Of a DNA stretch of 64,000 nt, positions 48,960 through 60,451 are shown piece by piece. Position numbers and translations under genes: made by a program. Each line of letters opens with the position of its first letter. The first letter of the stretch is position 1. This DNA comes from Akebia trifoliata (lineage: Eukaryota; Streptophyta; Magnoliopsida; Ranunculales; Lardizabalaceae). The DNA lies in assembly GCA_017979445.1 (NCBI GenBank), contig CM030714.1, forward strand, positions 18,099,892 to 18,163,891, given 5' to 3'. Under the pieces are notes generated by a model that saw only the letters and a list, made by a program, of their open reading frames with translations, searched no databases and was not told the origin of the DNA.

Positions 48960-49200
48960 CTTTCTGGTCTGTGTCCATGGCATGGACAGGCGAAAATGTA
49001 TCCCATCCGTGTTGGGAACACGGTTGAAACAAAATGAGCATCATCCGTGTTAGTAACACGGTTGAAATAGAATATGCATCATCCGTGTTCGAAACACGGT
49101 TGAAACAGTAAGCACCTCATCCGTCTTTTAAGCACGGTTGAAACAGTGAATGTCTCATCCGTGCCCAAAACACGGATAACAGGTTGAGGGTTACGTTCGT
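48960..49200. repeat. Leader array 1 of element C: CCGTGTT..AACACGG hairpin repeats
   Basis: Six units about 45 bp apart: for example CCGTGTTGGGAACACGG, CCGTGTTAGTAACACGG and CCGTGTTCGAAACACGG, each a 6-7-bp stem, followed by TTGAAAC..CATCAT. Stem changes tend to be matched on the other arm: CCGTGCCC..ACACGG is weaker, while in element D the arms change together (CCGTGCTT/AAGCACGG). Confidence 0.88.
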
Positions 49201-49399
49201 GCCATTAACATGGACCAGAGTGAACTCGACCCTATAGAGTGAACTCGACAGTCCATTTTTGAAGGGGGCTACTAACAATTGATCAAACATTGACGGTACC
49301 CTTAGAAAAACCCAAGTTTTAAACGAGTTAAAGAAAATGGACTTTGTCAATCAATGTAAATAAATAAAATAGGGGAAGAATCTACGGATTCCCCAACTC

Positions 49400-50110
49400 G
49401 AAACAATCTTGTGAATCGGGTCCCCACTTGTATCCCTTTTAACCGGGCCCACGACCCGTACCCGACAAAATTGGGTCCACGACCCAGATCCATTTTAACT
49501 AGGTCCATGACCCAGATCCAATCCAATTGGGTCCATGATCCAAATCCATTTCCAACTGGATCCACGACCCAGATCCACCTCGACAGGGTCGCCAACCCAG
49601 ACCCATTTCAACTGGGTCCACGACCCAGATCCAATCCAACTGTGTCCGTAACCCGGATCCAATCCAATTGGGTCCACGACCTAGATTCATTTTCAAATAG
49701 GGTCCACGACCCCAGATCCATGTACCTTTTCAACTGGGTCTACGACCCAGATCCATATCCATATCGATTGGGTCCACAACCCAGATCCAACCCCATTTCA
49801 ACTGGGTTTACAACCTAGACCCATTTTCAAGCTGGGTCTACGACCCGGATCCATATCCGCACCAACTGGGTCCACGACCCAGATCCAAACCCATTTCAAC
49901 TGGATTACGACCCAAACCCACTTCAACTAGGTCCGCGACCCAGATCCAATCCAACTAGGTCCAAGACCCAGATCTGTTTCCACTAGGTCCATGAACCAGA
50001 CCCATTTCAACTAGGTTTATAATCCAAATCCATTTTAAACTGGGTCCACAACCCATATCCGTTTCGACTAAGTCTAAGACCCGATCTACTACAAACCGGA
50101 TCCATATCAA
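49400..50110. repeat. Leader array 2 of element C: GGGTCCACGACCC hairpin repeats
   Basis: About 22 units of CTGGGTCCACGACCCAGATC with spacers such as CATTTCAA or CAATCCAA. The stem can extend to CTGGGTC-CAC-GACCCAG (7 bp). Long frames on both strands here (for example 49411-49818) are artefacts of the palindromic repeat. Confidence 0.93.
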
Positions 50111-50439
50111 ATTTCAAACCAAGTCTATGATCTAACAAAGATAACAACCAATCAATCAATTCAAGGGAATTCAATCTTAAAAAAAAAAAATCAGATTTCC
50201 AAAAGCACCAATTGTAGTTATTGATCAAAGTCGGTGCCTAGAAAGATCTTACCCTGTTGATACAAGGGGGATATACTACGTCTATTCAGGGAACAAGGTG
50301 ATTTAAGAGTGCCATTGTGCCCACCTCTTCCTTGGAAGTCTGCCTAGTCGGCGATGATTTCAAAGAACTGAATTGGAAGCTGCCAAGAACATGGGTTATT
50401 CCAACTCGACTTATCTTAGAAATTATCTTTTCAAAACAT

Positions 50440-50970
50440 TTTCCCAGCTCCGTGCTGAGATAAATACTTTTTCAAAATATTTTCCGACTCCGGATCGATG
50501 CCAGTTCCGTGCTGATGAAATTACTTTTTCAAAATGTCTTCCCGACTCCGTGTCGATGCCAGCTCCGTACTGATGAAATTACTTTTTCAAAATATTTTCC
50601 TGACTCCGTGTCGATGTCAGCTCCGTGCTGATGAAATTACTTTTTCAAAATGCTCTCTCGACTCCGTATTGATGCCAGCTCCGTGTTAATGCCAATTCCT
50701 TGTTGATGCCGACTACGTGTCGATGCCAGCTCCGTGCTGAGATAATTTCACTGTCAAAATATTTCTCCGACTTCGTGTCAATGCCAGCTCCGTGCTTATG
50801 AAATTATCTTTCTTAAAATATTTTACCAACTCCATGTCGATGCCAGCTCCATGCTAATGCCAACTCCGTGTTGATGCCGACTTCGTGTCGATGCCAGCTC
50901 CGTGCTGATGTAATTCTTTTGTAAAACTTTTTACCAACTCCGTGTTGATGCCGGCTCCGCGCCGAGAACT
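50440..50970. repeat. Leader array 3 of element C: CCAGCTCCGTGCTGATG repeats
   Basis: Units of about 57 bp combine CGACTCCGTGTCGATG, CCAGCTCCGTGCTGATG and AAATTACTTTTTCAAAATAT. About eight copies, more degenerate toward the end. Confidence 0.9.
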
Positions 50971-51149
50971 TACTTTATCGCTAAAACTCATAATAAACAA
51001 CTTTACCCGACTTAATAAAACATCACGCATCTTTATTTTTTGTAAATAAAATAGTAACACTCGGTCGTCTGTATACACCGGTGGCCAAGCGAAAGAAATG
51101 CAAGCAGTCAGAAGTGCCTTCCTATTTTCTCAGATCGTCCACCGTTACC

Positions 51150-52711
51150 ATGAGTTCTTCTGAACCAGCACAACCTCCAGTGACCGAAGCGTCAGGTATC
51201 GACCGCAAATAACAACACTATTAAAGATAATTGAAAGACTAGAAAAGATAGTAAGTACTGTGTTAGCCAATGCCAGCATCCTACAAGCTCAAACGATACA
51301 GCAACACGCATCCGGATCGAATCAAAAGTTCTCCGAGCAACCTCCACAGGGACCACAGACCACAATGCCACCTGCAGTGCCTAAATACCAGGGGCCTCCG
51401 CTCTATATTCTATAGAATTGACCACCCCTTGCGGTCATTCCAGACGATGAATGTGAGTACAGGGCTACGGAAACCAAAAATGCAACAGATGAAAATTTGG
51501 CTCAGCAAATCGAATCTCTGTAGGAAAAGATGAGGAAGATGAAGGGCCTCAACACTATGAGCGGAACCCGATTCAAGGATCTGTGCTTCTACCCCAATGC
51601 TCAATTATCGGCCAAGTTCAAGTATCCAGAATTTGAAAAATATAACGGAGTAGGGTGTCTGTTGTCGCATCTGAAGTTGTATTGTGGATCCATGTGACAG
51701 TATGGCGAGGATGACAGGTTATTGGTGCAATTGTTTCTGAGGAGCTTAACAGGGTCGGCACTCAAATGGTTTTCTGGATTGGATCACTCACTCATTAAGA
51801 ACTGGCAGGACCTAGCCGAAATTTTCTGGTAGAATTTTTGATTCAATACTGATGTGGGGCTAGATCGAAATGACATGGCCAAGATGACAAGAAAGCAATG
51901 GAAAACGGTGAAAGAGTATACATAGAGATGGCGAGAGTCCACCTCACAAGTAAGGCCCGCAATGACAGAGTAAGAGATGAATACTACGTTTATCTCGATA
52001 CTAGGGCACGCCTTCTATACTCATCTGGTGGGGCACACCACAGGCACATTCTCGAATCTAGTATAAGTGGCAGATCGGGTCGAGGATGGGATCCGAACCA
52101 ATCTGATCTTTGATTTCATGAGTCTAGGGGCAACAACATGAATCCCTTCTCAGAGAAAGCCAGTGCCTACGGGAAAGAAGAGGGAAGAACCACAAGTTAA
52201 CAACGTATATCCAAACTGACCCCTCTTCATCCCTTCACCAGCATCGAGACCCCAAGCACCATCAACTTCATGGGCACCAGTACCGCCGACATGGAACCTT
52301 CCACCTCAGAATCCATTTCAAGCAAATCCCCCATTGATTGCACAACAGGCACCACTATATGGGCAGAAGCAGCAGACACGTCCCAACAAAGTAAACAGAG
52401 TGTTCACTAGGTTACCCATGACACTATCGGAATTACTGCCAATCTTGCTTAGGGGTGAGTACCTTGCGAAACGTCCACCAAACCCCGAGGCTGCTAAAGG
52501 GCCAGGGTACAACCCTAACCTGTTCTGTGAATTTCATATGGGTGCACCAGGGCATTCTACAGACCAATGCTGGCAGCTCAAACATCAAATACAGAACTTG
52601 ATCGATAAAAAGGCTCTCATCCTAGATGGCCTGCCAACCCACCCTAACAATAGAATATCAATCAAAACCCCTTACCAACTCACAATGGAGAGGGGAGCGG
52701 GCACGGGGTAA
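51150..52711 (+). pseudogene. gag: gag pseudogene of element C
   Basis: The likely start is ATG at 51150 (MSSSEPAQPPVTEASG), as in element D; TAA follows at about 51209. Further down come KNATDENLAQQIESL, then FYPNAQLSAKFKYPEFEKYN, VGCLLSHLKLYC, DDRLLVQLFLRSLTGSALKW and FSGLDHSLIKNWQDLAEIFW. At least four in-frame stops interrupt this. A proline/glutamine-rich linker and the frame 52334-52711 follow, with the nucleocapsid-like CEFHMGAPGHSTDQCW and LKHQIQNLIDKKAL. Known Tat/Ogre gag has this layout: coiled N-terminus, capsid core and a single C-x2-H-x5-H-x4-C-like knuckle, here C-E-F-H..GH..C. The product would build the virus-like particle, but this copy cannot be translated intact. Confidence 0.88.
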
Positions 52712-53092
52712 ATGTTGTTCGTGGAGAACTCGATTTCAATCCTTCGAATTTGATAGCGCCTATCGGGGCAAAAATCAGGGTCCACTTAACCCACGAATCA
52801 AGGACATCAACGGTTAACACAGTCAACCATTATGCAACAAATCCATCACAGAACTCACAACTACCTCTCAGAATGGTCGACCTCACCATCCATCCCACTC
52901 ATCAAAATACTACTACTCGATCGCCTTTAGTTATATCTTACGGATCACCCATTATCAAAATTTGACCCGACCTCCCCTTGTTATACCCTTCACACCACCA
53001 TGTTCTCAAGGATCAATCGGCCCCCCTTCACATACTAGACACTTCGTCTCCACGTCCACCACTCGTCATTTCATACAATCCTTGTAGACACG
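52712..53092 (+). pseudogene. gag-pol linker region of element C
   Basis: Proline/serine/threonine-rich frame fragments, such as LIAPIGAKIRVHLTHESRTS, are interrupted by stops. The segment ends at the solo LTR insertion site and resumes at 55189 with a similar TTTTSKSSPPP composition. No catalytic motif. Confidence 0.6.
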
Positions 53093-55188
53093 TGATTTCG
53101 TCATTACGATGACCACATCTACTAAGATTAAGAGTCGCCACCATTCATATTGTAAGTGGGTGTGAATGGTCACTCGATGTGTATTTTTTGAAAAAGTGAC
53201 ATTTTTGGCGTTTAGTGACTCTTGGTGGATAAGAACTAATCGAACCTTGAGATTCGGGGTAAGCGGCTCGATTGGAGAAAAGGGAAGGTGTTAAGCACCC
53301 TTTTCTCCCTACTAAATAGTGGTAACCTCAACTCAACTCGGTCATTTGATTTAAAAAAAATACAAAAAATAAAGTGCCACGTGTGTGCATTTGTACCCTA
53401 AATAGGGATTTACTTTCGGTTCAATCATAGGATCATCTCATTGAAAGAGATGATCCTAATGGATCATTTGCCTTGAGGTCCATTCATCACAAATCCATTT
53501 GACAAAGTGAAGAGGAGGGGGATGATAGAAAAGGGAGGAGGAGAGGGTGTAGAAGAGAAGGAGGTTATTTTTGTTGCACCCACCTTGTATCTTCTTTCTT
53601 CTTTTCTTCTTCTTCTTTGAGTCTTCTTGAGTCCTTAGTATTTTAAGAAAATATAACTCTTGTATGGTTGAAGAAGTAAAGAAGAGATGATGAGAGAGAT
53701 GAGTGTAGTATGTGATATTTTTTTTGTGAGACTTGGGGAGGATTAGTGAGAGAGAATTGGTAAGATTTTTCTTAGTGAGAATGATGATAGTTGTTAGTAG
53801 AGAGAGTTGGTGAGAATTTTTGTAGTGAAAGTGAGGGCTTTTTTGGAAAGAGGATGAGGGTATTTATAGATGTTGAGGAGTTATTTTAGGGGTATAATGG
53901 GGTGAAGTAAAGAAAAATGATAGAATGGTTATGAGTTTGAGAGAGGAGTGGGTGTAATTTGGGAGAGATAGGAGGGTATTTAGGGAAGGGAGGTTAAATG
54001 GGTTGTTTACAACCCAAATGGGTTGGATCTTTCAACCCATTTGGGTTGAGTATTAGATGGAAGAGAATTGATGAGAGTGGTTGAGAAGATGAGATTGTGT
54101 GAGGGGGTAATTAATTAGTGGTTGTGATTAAGTGGTGTTTGGTTTAAGAGAATGGAGGATTTAAGAGGGTGGTTGATGATATTTTAGGAGGGTGAGGGAG
54201 ATGATGCCATGTGTCAAAGTGGTGAAAATGAAGGGTTGAGATGAGTTGATGGGAAATGATGAGTGTTTGATTTGAGAGAATGGGTGTAGGTTTAGATTAT
54301 AGATGTAGGTTTTGTAGGAAATGATAGGGGTAGATTAGGATGAGGTATAGGTTAGGGGGGTGGGTAGATGTGTTTGATTTGAGAGAAAAGGTGATGGGTT
54401 GATGTGTAGGTAGATGAGGTTTAAAAAAAATTAATGGGGTAGGTAGTTAGGTGAGGGAGGTGAGATGGGGTGATGACATGTGTCATCTTTTGATGATAAA
54501 AGAGTGATTGGTTGATGTGGGTTGTGGTTTATGGGTTAGGGTTGTGGGTTGGATAATGAATTGGATATGGTTAATGATTTGTGACTTTAGTAGTGTTGGG
54601 CTTGGGTTTTGAAATGATTTTGGAGTTTTAGGAATTGGTTGGGGGTTATTTTAGGATGGGTTTTGAGGGTATAGGTTGATTTTAGATTTTAGGTGATGTG
54701 GGATTGATTTTAGGTTAGGGGTAAGGTGAGAAATTGATTTAGGAAAGTGTTGAGGGCTTGTGGGCCTTAGGTGGGCCTATGATTTTTGCGGATTCGGAGG
54801 CGGAGCGGTGGTATTAGAGAAGGGGTAGGCATCCCAAGTCTCACATTTTTTAATTTATTAATTTTTTTAAGATTTTTGAATTTATTGAATTAATCAAACT
54901 GCCACATGTTGGCAAATCGGGCTTTTTAGGCCCGTTGGTGAACTTTATTCAAAATTTGGCATTTTTGGTTTTGGAAGCGGAGCAGTGAATATTGGGAAAG
55001 CGTAAGGTAGGCCGAGTCCTTTTGGTGGACCCTAGACCCTTAGGGGGTCTTAAGGGCCTTGATTCGATCAAAATGCCATATTTCAATTGATTTGGGCTTT
55101 TGAGGCCCGTTGGAAATTTTAATTGAAAAATCTATTTTTTGGGCCCTTTCGAGTATGGGTCTGTTCAAATTGGGGTGTCTACAATCCT
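53088..55188 (-). mobile_element. Solo LTR, family C, reverse orientation, with TSD ATCCT
   Basis: The LTR spans 53093-55183 (2091 bp). On the minus strand it starts TGTAGACACCCCAATTTGAA and ends CACGTGTCTACA. ATCCT is exact at 53088-53092 and 55184-55188. The plus strand here is G/T-rich and C-poor (53700-54740), the mirror of the G-poor LTRs at 45924 and 33574. A C family LTR inside a C family element, inverted, shows at least two separate insertions of this family. Confidence 0.94.
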
Positions 55189-56669
55189 CATGTAACTCCT
55201 CCCACCACTACTACGTCCAAATCATCACCACCACCCCTCATTCTCAGTGTAAAACCCGATCCACTTCCAATAACCATTCGCTCACCTAAACCATTCCTCT
55301 ATAGCTCTGACTAGGTAGTTTCCTGGAGTTACGAGACCACCATCATCACAACCACAGGGGTTGAAACCATGAAGGAAGCAATAGTGGCTAATATTGACCG
55401 TATAACAAGGGCAGGAAAATGCTAGAAATTGTGAGAAAATGGGGTAAATATCAGGGAAGAAACAAAAGAGACTGCAAAAGAGGTGACCGACGACGAACAA
55501 AGGAAAGCAAAGGGAAAAGGTAAACTGTATAAAGATGACAAGATGGAAGAGAAGGTGAAAGTGACAGACAAGCAAGCTGCGGACTTCATTAAGCTTGTTC
55601 GAAAAAGTGAGCATAATGTTGTGGACTAGCTAAACAAACAACCAGCTCAAATCAGTATTTTGGGCCTACTGCAAAAAATCAGAAGAACACCAAGAGGCAT
55701 TACTGAGAGTTCTGGGAAAATCACATGTACCTAAAACTACTTCATCGACTCAGTTGGAGCAAACGGTTGGCCAAATAATGGCTCCTAATCCCATCATATT
55801 CACTGAAAGTGAATTCGTGCCAGAAAGACGAGGGCACGTAGAGCCATTAAACATCATGGTCGTATGCAAGGGCATGATGGTTGCCAGGGTACTGATTGAT
55901 AATAGTTCAGCACTTAATGTCTGTCCGCTTGAAACCTTCCGGAAACTCAATGCTGATTGGTCACATGTCAAGCCTAATAACAAGGTGTTCGAGAAGGGAT
56001 TCCCTGGGGGAGGTAGATTTACCTATCACGATAGGTCCTTGCACCTTTGAAGTAACGTTTGAGGTCATGGAGATACCGACAACCTTCAATTTATTATTGG
56101 GTAGGCCATGGATCCATATAGCAGGGGTTGTACCATCTTCGTTGCACCAAAGAGTCAAATTCATTATGGGACAGAGAATGATATCGATACTGGCAGAAAA
56201 TCTTATCCTAGCTGGGAGAGCTCCTGATGTGCCATTCATCGACATTGAGATGACGAAGGATAAAGTGATGTACCACTCCTACCAATTCGCCGTTGTCAAT
56301 CATATTGAGAAGGGGCTGAAGAAGGTAAAAGCAAAGCTATTGAGAACAAATCTGATGATTGGTCGGGTTATGAAAAAGGTAGATTACCGACCCAAGCAAG
56401 GGTTGGGACCGGGAGGAAGAGGGAGAGCTACACCGGTCGAAGCAAAACAACACACCCCTTATTTTGGTCTAGGGTTTAGGCCCACAAAAAGGGATATTAC
56501 AGAAATGAATGACAAGAAAAAAGAGCTTCGACTAGCGAGAAGGCAAAATCGTGAACCGAATATCTGGAATCTAGGCAGAATCCAACATATCAGCGTTAGC
56601 TTTCGAAAATCACATATCAGATCCGACAGTCTATCAGAACCACAACCAGCAAAAAACCAAAAAGGGTAA
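55189..56669 (+). pseudogene. pol (PR): Aspartic protease region of element C pol
   Basis: Upstream spacer: TDKQAADFIKLVRKSEHNVV and LNKQPAQISILGLL, typical text before Tat protease, with stops near 55424 and 55628. The frame 55754-56050 carries the protease flap-side segment PERRGHVEPLNIMVVCKG, then ARVLIDNSSALNVCPLETF. The active-site triad is normally D-x-G/S; here it reads D-N-S. A frameshift near 55990-56000 moves the rest into the frame 55896-56669, with FNLLLGRPWIHIAGVVPSSL, HQRVKFI and FGLGFRPTKRDI. In an active element this enzyme would cleave the Gag-Pol polyprotein. Confidence 0.85.
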
Positions 56670-57390
56670 ATTTCACACCAATGTACATTCAGGAAGACCA
56701 AGTCATCCTTCGTAGAAGGCATTGATATTCTATTCAATGGGGATTCTGATAAAAGTCCATCAGAGACCGCCCCAAAATCCAACAAAGTGGAGATCACTAC
56801 CAACCAAGAGAACGACTCACCTTTTCCTACTGGAATCGACTAGGCATCAGTCGTCATCCCACCGAGTTTGGGGGGGACTATACCCTAATCTGACAACAAT
56901 CAATCGGAGATCATGGTCATCTCCGAACCACCAATCAAACCATCCAACAAATTACTTGCTCATCTCATTCGCCCCCTCAGAGAGGGGGAGACATTGCACA
57001 ACTGGGAAGAATTCCTATTAACTCTTGAGGCTGTTGAGGCCTCAAAAAAAATGCCGTTAGGCGACATCAATTTGTCCGAGGATCATAACGAGTTCTCGTC
57101 CTTGGGCAAAGACTGTTTTGAGGGCTCCCTATCTTTATTAACAAATTTGCATGATTGTTCTTCTTATTTCAGGTATCTAGAAAATAAATATTCCTCAAAA
57201 AGTAAAAAAATCAAAAATTCCTCAAAAATCAAAAAAATCAAAAAGCTTTTAAAATTATAAAAAAATAGATATTTTTCAAAAATAAAAAAAAGAGTTTTCG
57301 AGGGATCTGTCTCCGTCAAATGAGTACTTAGATAAAACAGAATTTGAAAGGGATAAGTATGATTTCGATCTTGAACTCGACTTCGACCTC
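56670..57390 (+). other. PR-RT linker of element C
   Basis: Acidic and Ser/Pro-rich frame fragments (for example GDSDKSPSETAPKSNKVEIT) with stops near 56840 and 56887. The frame 56913-57260 follows, containing HNWEEFLLTLEAVEASKKMP. Then comes an A-rich low-complexity stretch (57185-57300) that encodes only Lys/Ile/Asn-rich text. No catalytic motif. Confidence 0.6.
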
Positions 57391-58435
57391 ATGGGGATCG
57401 AAGAATACGAGGACGAAATGAAGTACCCACCAAAAGAAATCAAAGACTTGGTAAAACGTCATGAGAGAGGTGTTCAGCCAAACATCGAGGATACAGATTC
57501 AATCAATCTTGGTACCGAAGAGGACCCACGAATCGTCAAGATTGGAGCCTTATTAACGTCGCAACAAAAAGAAGAAATGGTCGAATTCTTACAGAAGTAT
57601 CAGGATGTCTTCGCATGGTCGTACAGGGATATGCCTGGGTTAGACACAGATCTAGTCATCCACAAACTGCCAATTGCTTTCGGAAGTAAGCCAATCAAGC
57701 AAAAACTAAGAAGACTAAAGCCAGAATGGACCCTCAAGGTCAAAGATGAGGTCATGAAACAATTCAAAGTCGGATTTCTTATAGTTTCTACATACCCTGA
57801 GCGACTGGCTAATGTTGTACCAGTACCCAAGAAAAACGAAAAAGTACGCATGTGTGTCGACTATCGAGACTTGAACAAGGCCAGTCCTAAGGATGATTTT
57901 TCACTTCCACACATTCACACTCTAATCGATAGTACAGCAAGGCACGACATGTTTTCATTTATCGATGGCTTCTCAGGCTATAACCAGATAAAAATGGAAG
58001 AAGAATACTAGGAAAAGACTGCATTCATCACACCATGGGGTACTTCCACTATAAAGTCATGCCATTCGGATTAAAGAACGCAGGGACGACTTACCAACAG
58101 GCAATGACCGCATTATTCCACGACATGATCCATAAGGAAATGGAGGTCTACATAAACGACATGATTGTTAAATCCGACATTGAAGAAGACCATCTGGTGA
58201 ATCTGAAGAAGCTGTTCGACAGACTCAGAAAATACAGTTTGAGGCTAAATCCGGTAAAATGTGTATTCGGGGCAACACCGGGCAAGCTACTGGGATTTAT
58301 TGTCAGCAGAAGAGGTACCGAGATAGATCCGACAAAAACCAAGTATATCCTCGAAATGAAGGCACCTGTTTCAGAAAAAGACATTCGGGGCTTTCTGGGG
58401 ATGATACAATATATATCAGTAGATTTATAGCTCAA
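57391..58435 (+). pseudogene. pol (RT): Reverse transcriptase region of element C pol
   Basis: The frame 57391-58011 (206 codons) has DVFAWSYRDMPGLD, KQKLRRLKPEW, LANVVPVPKKNEKVRMCVDY, RDLNKASPKDDFSLPHIHTL and FSFIDGFSGYNQIKM, i.e. RT blocks 1-4 of Ty3/gypsy. A TAG at 58009-58011 breaks it. The same frame resumes with EKTAFITPWGYFHYKVMPFG, LKNAGTTYQQAM, EVYINDMIVKS, EEDHLVNLKKLF and KLLGFIVSRRGTEIDPTK, up to about 58430, where a frameshift occurs. The catalytic Y-V-D-D box reads YIND, so the second metal-binding Asp pair is lost. Block A Asp (FIDG) is kept. Known role: copying element RNA into DNA. Confidence 0.93.
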
Positions 58436-59038
58436 CTCACGCCTATCTGTGAATCGGTATTCAAGCTACTGAGGAAAGATACACCGAAGAAGTGGAACAA
58501 AGACTGTCAAGAAGCATTCGACAAGATCAAGTAATATTTGCTCGATCCACCAGTCTTACTTCCTCCTACCCCAGGGTGACCCCTGCTGATGTACATCTCA
58601 GTACAAGAAACGTCAATGGGGTGTGTGCTAGGACAACACGATGCATCGGGATGAAAAGAACAGGCCATCTATTATCTCATCAAGAAATTCACCGATTACG
58701 AAGCGAAATATTCAACACTTGAGAAGACTTGTTGTGCATTAGTCTGGGCATCTCAACGACTACGTCATTATTTGCTCAGTTACTCGACTATGCTTATCGT
58801 CAGGATGGAACCCCTGAAGTACCTATTCGAAAAATCAGCACTAACAGGCCGCACAACAAAATGGCAGTTATTGTTATCTGAGTTCGACCTCACCTATGTC
58901 ACCCAAAAAACCATCAAAGGACAAGCCATCGCTGACCACCTCGCTGAGCACCCGTTGCCTGACTATGAGCCGTTAAAGACGAACTTCCCGGATGAAGCCA
59001 TACTATTTACCGAGATTGAAAACAACAATGACAAATAA
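58430..59038 (+). pseudogene. pol (RH): RNase H region of element C pol
   Basis: After a frameshift near 58425, LTPICESVFKLLRKDTPKKW and CQEAFDKIK (about 58436-58530) mark the RT thumb/connection. A stop at 58532 follows, then shifted text to about 58740. The frame 58772-59038 carries VRMEPLKYLFEKSALTGRTT, KWQLLLSEFDLTYVTQKTIK and GQAIADHLAEHPLPDYEPLK, the classical Ty3/gypsy RNase H end (ADxLA). A TAA at 59036-59038 separates it from the second RNase H. Confidence 0.88.
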
Positions 59039-59047
59039 CCAAGCTGG

Positions 59048-59357
59048 AAAATGTACTTCGATGGAGCTGCCAATCAGAAAGGAAACGAAATAGGAGCAGT
59101 CTTAATTAAACCAGATGGGTCTCACGTGCCAATTGCAATCAGATTGAAGTTCCAATGCTCTAACAACGAGGCTGAATATGAAGCATGCATAGCAGGGTTG
59201 AAAGCAGCGTTGGATCTCGAGGTAGATGAGATCGATGTTTTCAGATATTCAAGCTTAGTAGTCTATCAGACGACTAGAGAATGGAAGACCCAGGAATAGA
59301 GACTGGTCCCTTACCACGAGTATCTAGAGGAACTAAGCTCATGCTTTGTGTTCAAGG
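59048..59357 (+). pseudogene. pol (aRH): Second, archaeal-like RNase H (aRH) of element C, truncated
   Basis: WKMYFDGAANQKGNEIGAVL, then CSNNEAEYEACIAGLKAALD, is the DGAxN...NNEAEYEAxxxGL signature of the extra RNase H of Tat-clade elements. The catalytic Asp of DGA and the Glu of EAEYEA are present. The third acidic residue, normally in GDS before LVVYQ, reads RYS. The frame ends TAG at 59297-59299, with residual LVPYHEYLEELSSCFVFKV in the same frame to about 59357. After this point homology stops. Confidence 0.88.
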
Positions 59358-59930
59358 TATCTATAAAATTATCGTTTTATTTAATCTATATTATTTGAGC
59401 CAATAATGGGTGTAAACATTGGAATACATGAGAGGACATTTTCTTTTTAAATTGACATCTTATTTATAAGACCTAAGATGATGATTTTTATATAATTGAT
59501 TGTCATCGTATTTATACCACATTCAATGACAATTGTTTTTATACATTTTTCCTCATATTTATACCAGATTCGATGATGGTTTTTATCAAATTTTCATCGT
59601 ATTGATGAGCCAAAAATTGGCGCCAAGATTGGATACATTAGATGACAATTTCTTGTAAAACTATCTTCTTATGTTTTGAGCATAAGATGACTGTTTTTTT
59701 TTTTTTTTCTGTAAAATGTCAGCTATAGTTTATGAAATCTTTAGATGATGATTTTTCTAAGAAGTGTCATTAAAGGTTTATACTTTAGATGATGACTTTT
59801 GAAAAAACCGTCATCTAAAGGTTTTCTTATTTTTTTGGCATAAAAATCGGACATTAGATGACGGCTGTTTGAAAAGTCGTCATCTATTTCTTTTTCGCAA
59901 GCATTATTAAATGTCATTTTTGTAGTAGTG
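59358..59930 (+). mobile_element. CACTA element terminal fragment
   Basis: The right end TTTTTGTAGTAGTG at 59917-59930 is the complement of a CACTACTACAAAAA terminus. Upstream lie many subterminal motifs: TAGATGACGACTTTT/CGTCATCTA variants (59780-59890) and ATGACAATT/GATGATTTTTAT blocks (59430-59740), in both orientations. The left terminus is missing and the fragment abuts element C at about 59357. Confidence 0.7.
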
Positions 59931-60156
59931 ACAATACTTACCCTTCTCTCATAATAATAAAAATAATAATAAAATATATTTTTCTATTATTAGTCTTGGT
60001 GCAATAATAAATCATGACCTCATTTCCATGAAAGTAATAGATATACTTGATGTTAACGTTCAATCATAGATAAAAAGGAATTGAAGGGCATAAGACAAGT
60101 TAGACATTGTGAATATGGTGCCTCTTTGATAACCAAAATTAACTTGAAAACTCAGC
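59931..60156. other. Short unique interval between CACTA ends
   Basis: AT-rich, no gene. Starts ACAATACTTACC after the CACTA end and leads to the CACTA start at 60157. Confidence 0.6.
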
Positions 60157-60451
60157 CACTATGTGAAAAAAACCCATATTTGACGGACCCTCCCGTCAAA
60201 TATTCTCTTGTAGAATTATTTTTTTTGACGGCTCTGGACTATTAAATTATTGGAGAATGGGTTTAAAACAAAATCCATAAGAGTATGACCATCGAATTTA
60301 GAGGTTTAACAAACAATAACATGATTATCTAATTCATCAATCACAATGAACAAAATAATAGTAAAAAAAATCAGAAAAATAAAAAAAAAAATAAAAATCA
60401 TAAAACAAGAATATGATGGGCATCCATATTGATTGAAGAACAAATAAGAAA

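Larger units (their letters stand above)
45924..59357 (+). mobile_element. Element C: Tat/Ogre-type Ty3/gypsy retrotransposon, truncated before integrase
   Basis: 5' LTR 45924-48232, PBS 48235-48252, leader arrays, gag 51150-52711, protease, RT, RNase H and a second (archaeal-like) RNase H. The order PR-RT-RH-aRH is diagnostic of the Tat clade. A same-family solo LTR in reverse orientation is nested at 53088-55188. Every domain carries stops or frameshifts. The element ends at about 59357, where CACTA-type sequence begins; integrase, PPT and 3' LTR are missing. It is inserted into element D. Confidence 0.9.

Noticed and set aside
49411..49818. 135-codon plus-strand ORF and its antisense partners
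   Set aside because: They are translations of the palindromic GGGTCCACGACCC array and are open on both strands for that reason.
55754..59357. Endogenous pararetrovirus (caulimovirid)
   Set aside because: Gag-PR-RT-RH-aRH order, the LTRs and the PBS type indicate a Tat-clade retrotransposon; no movement protein or virus-type intergenic region is seen.
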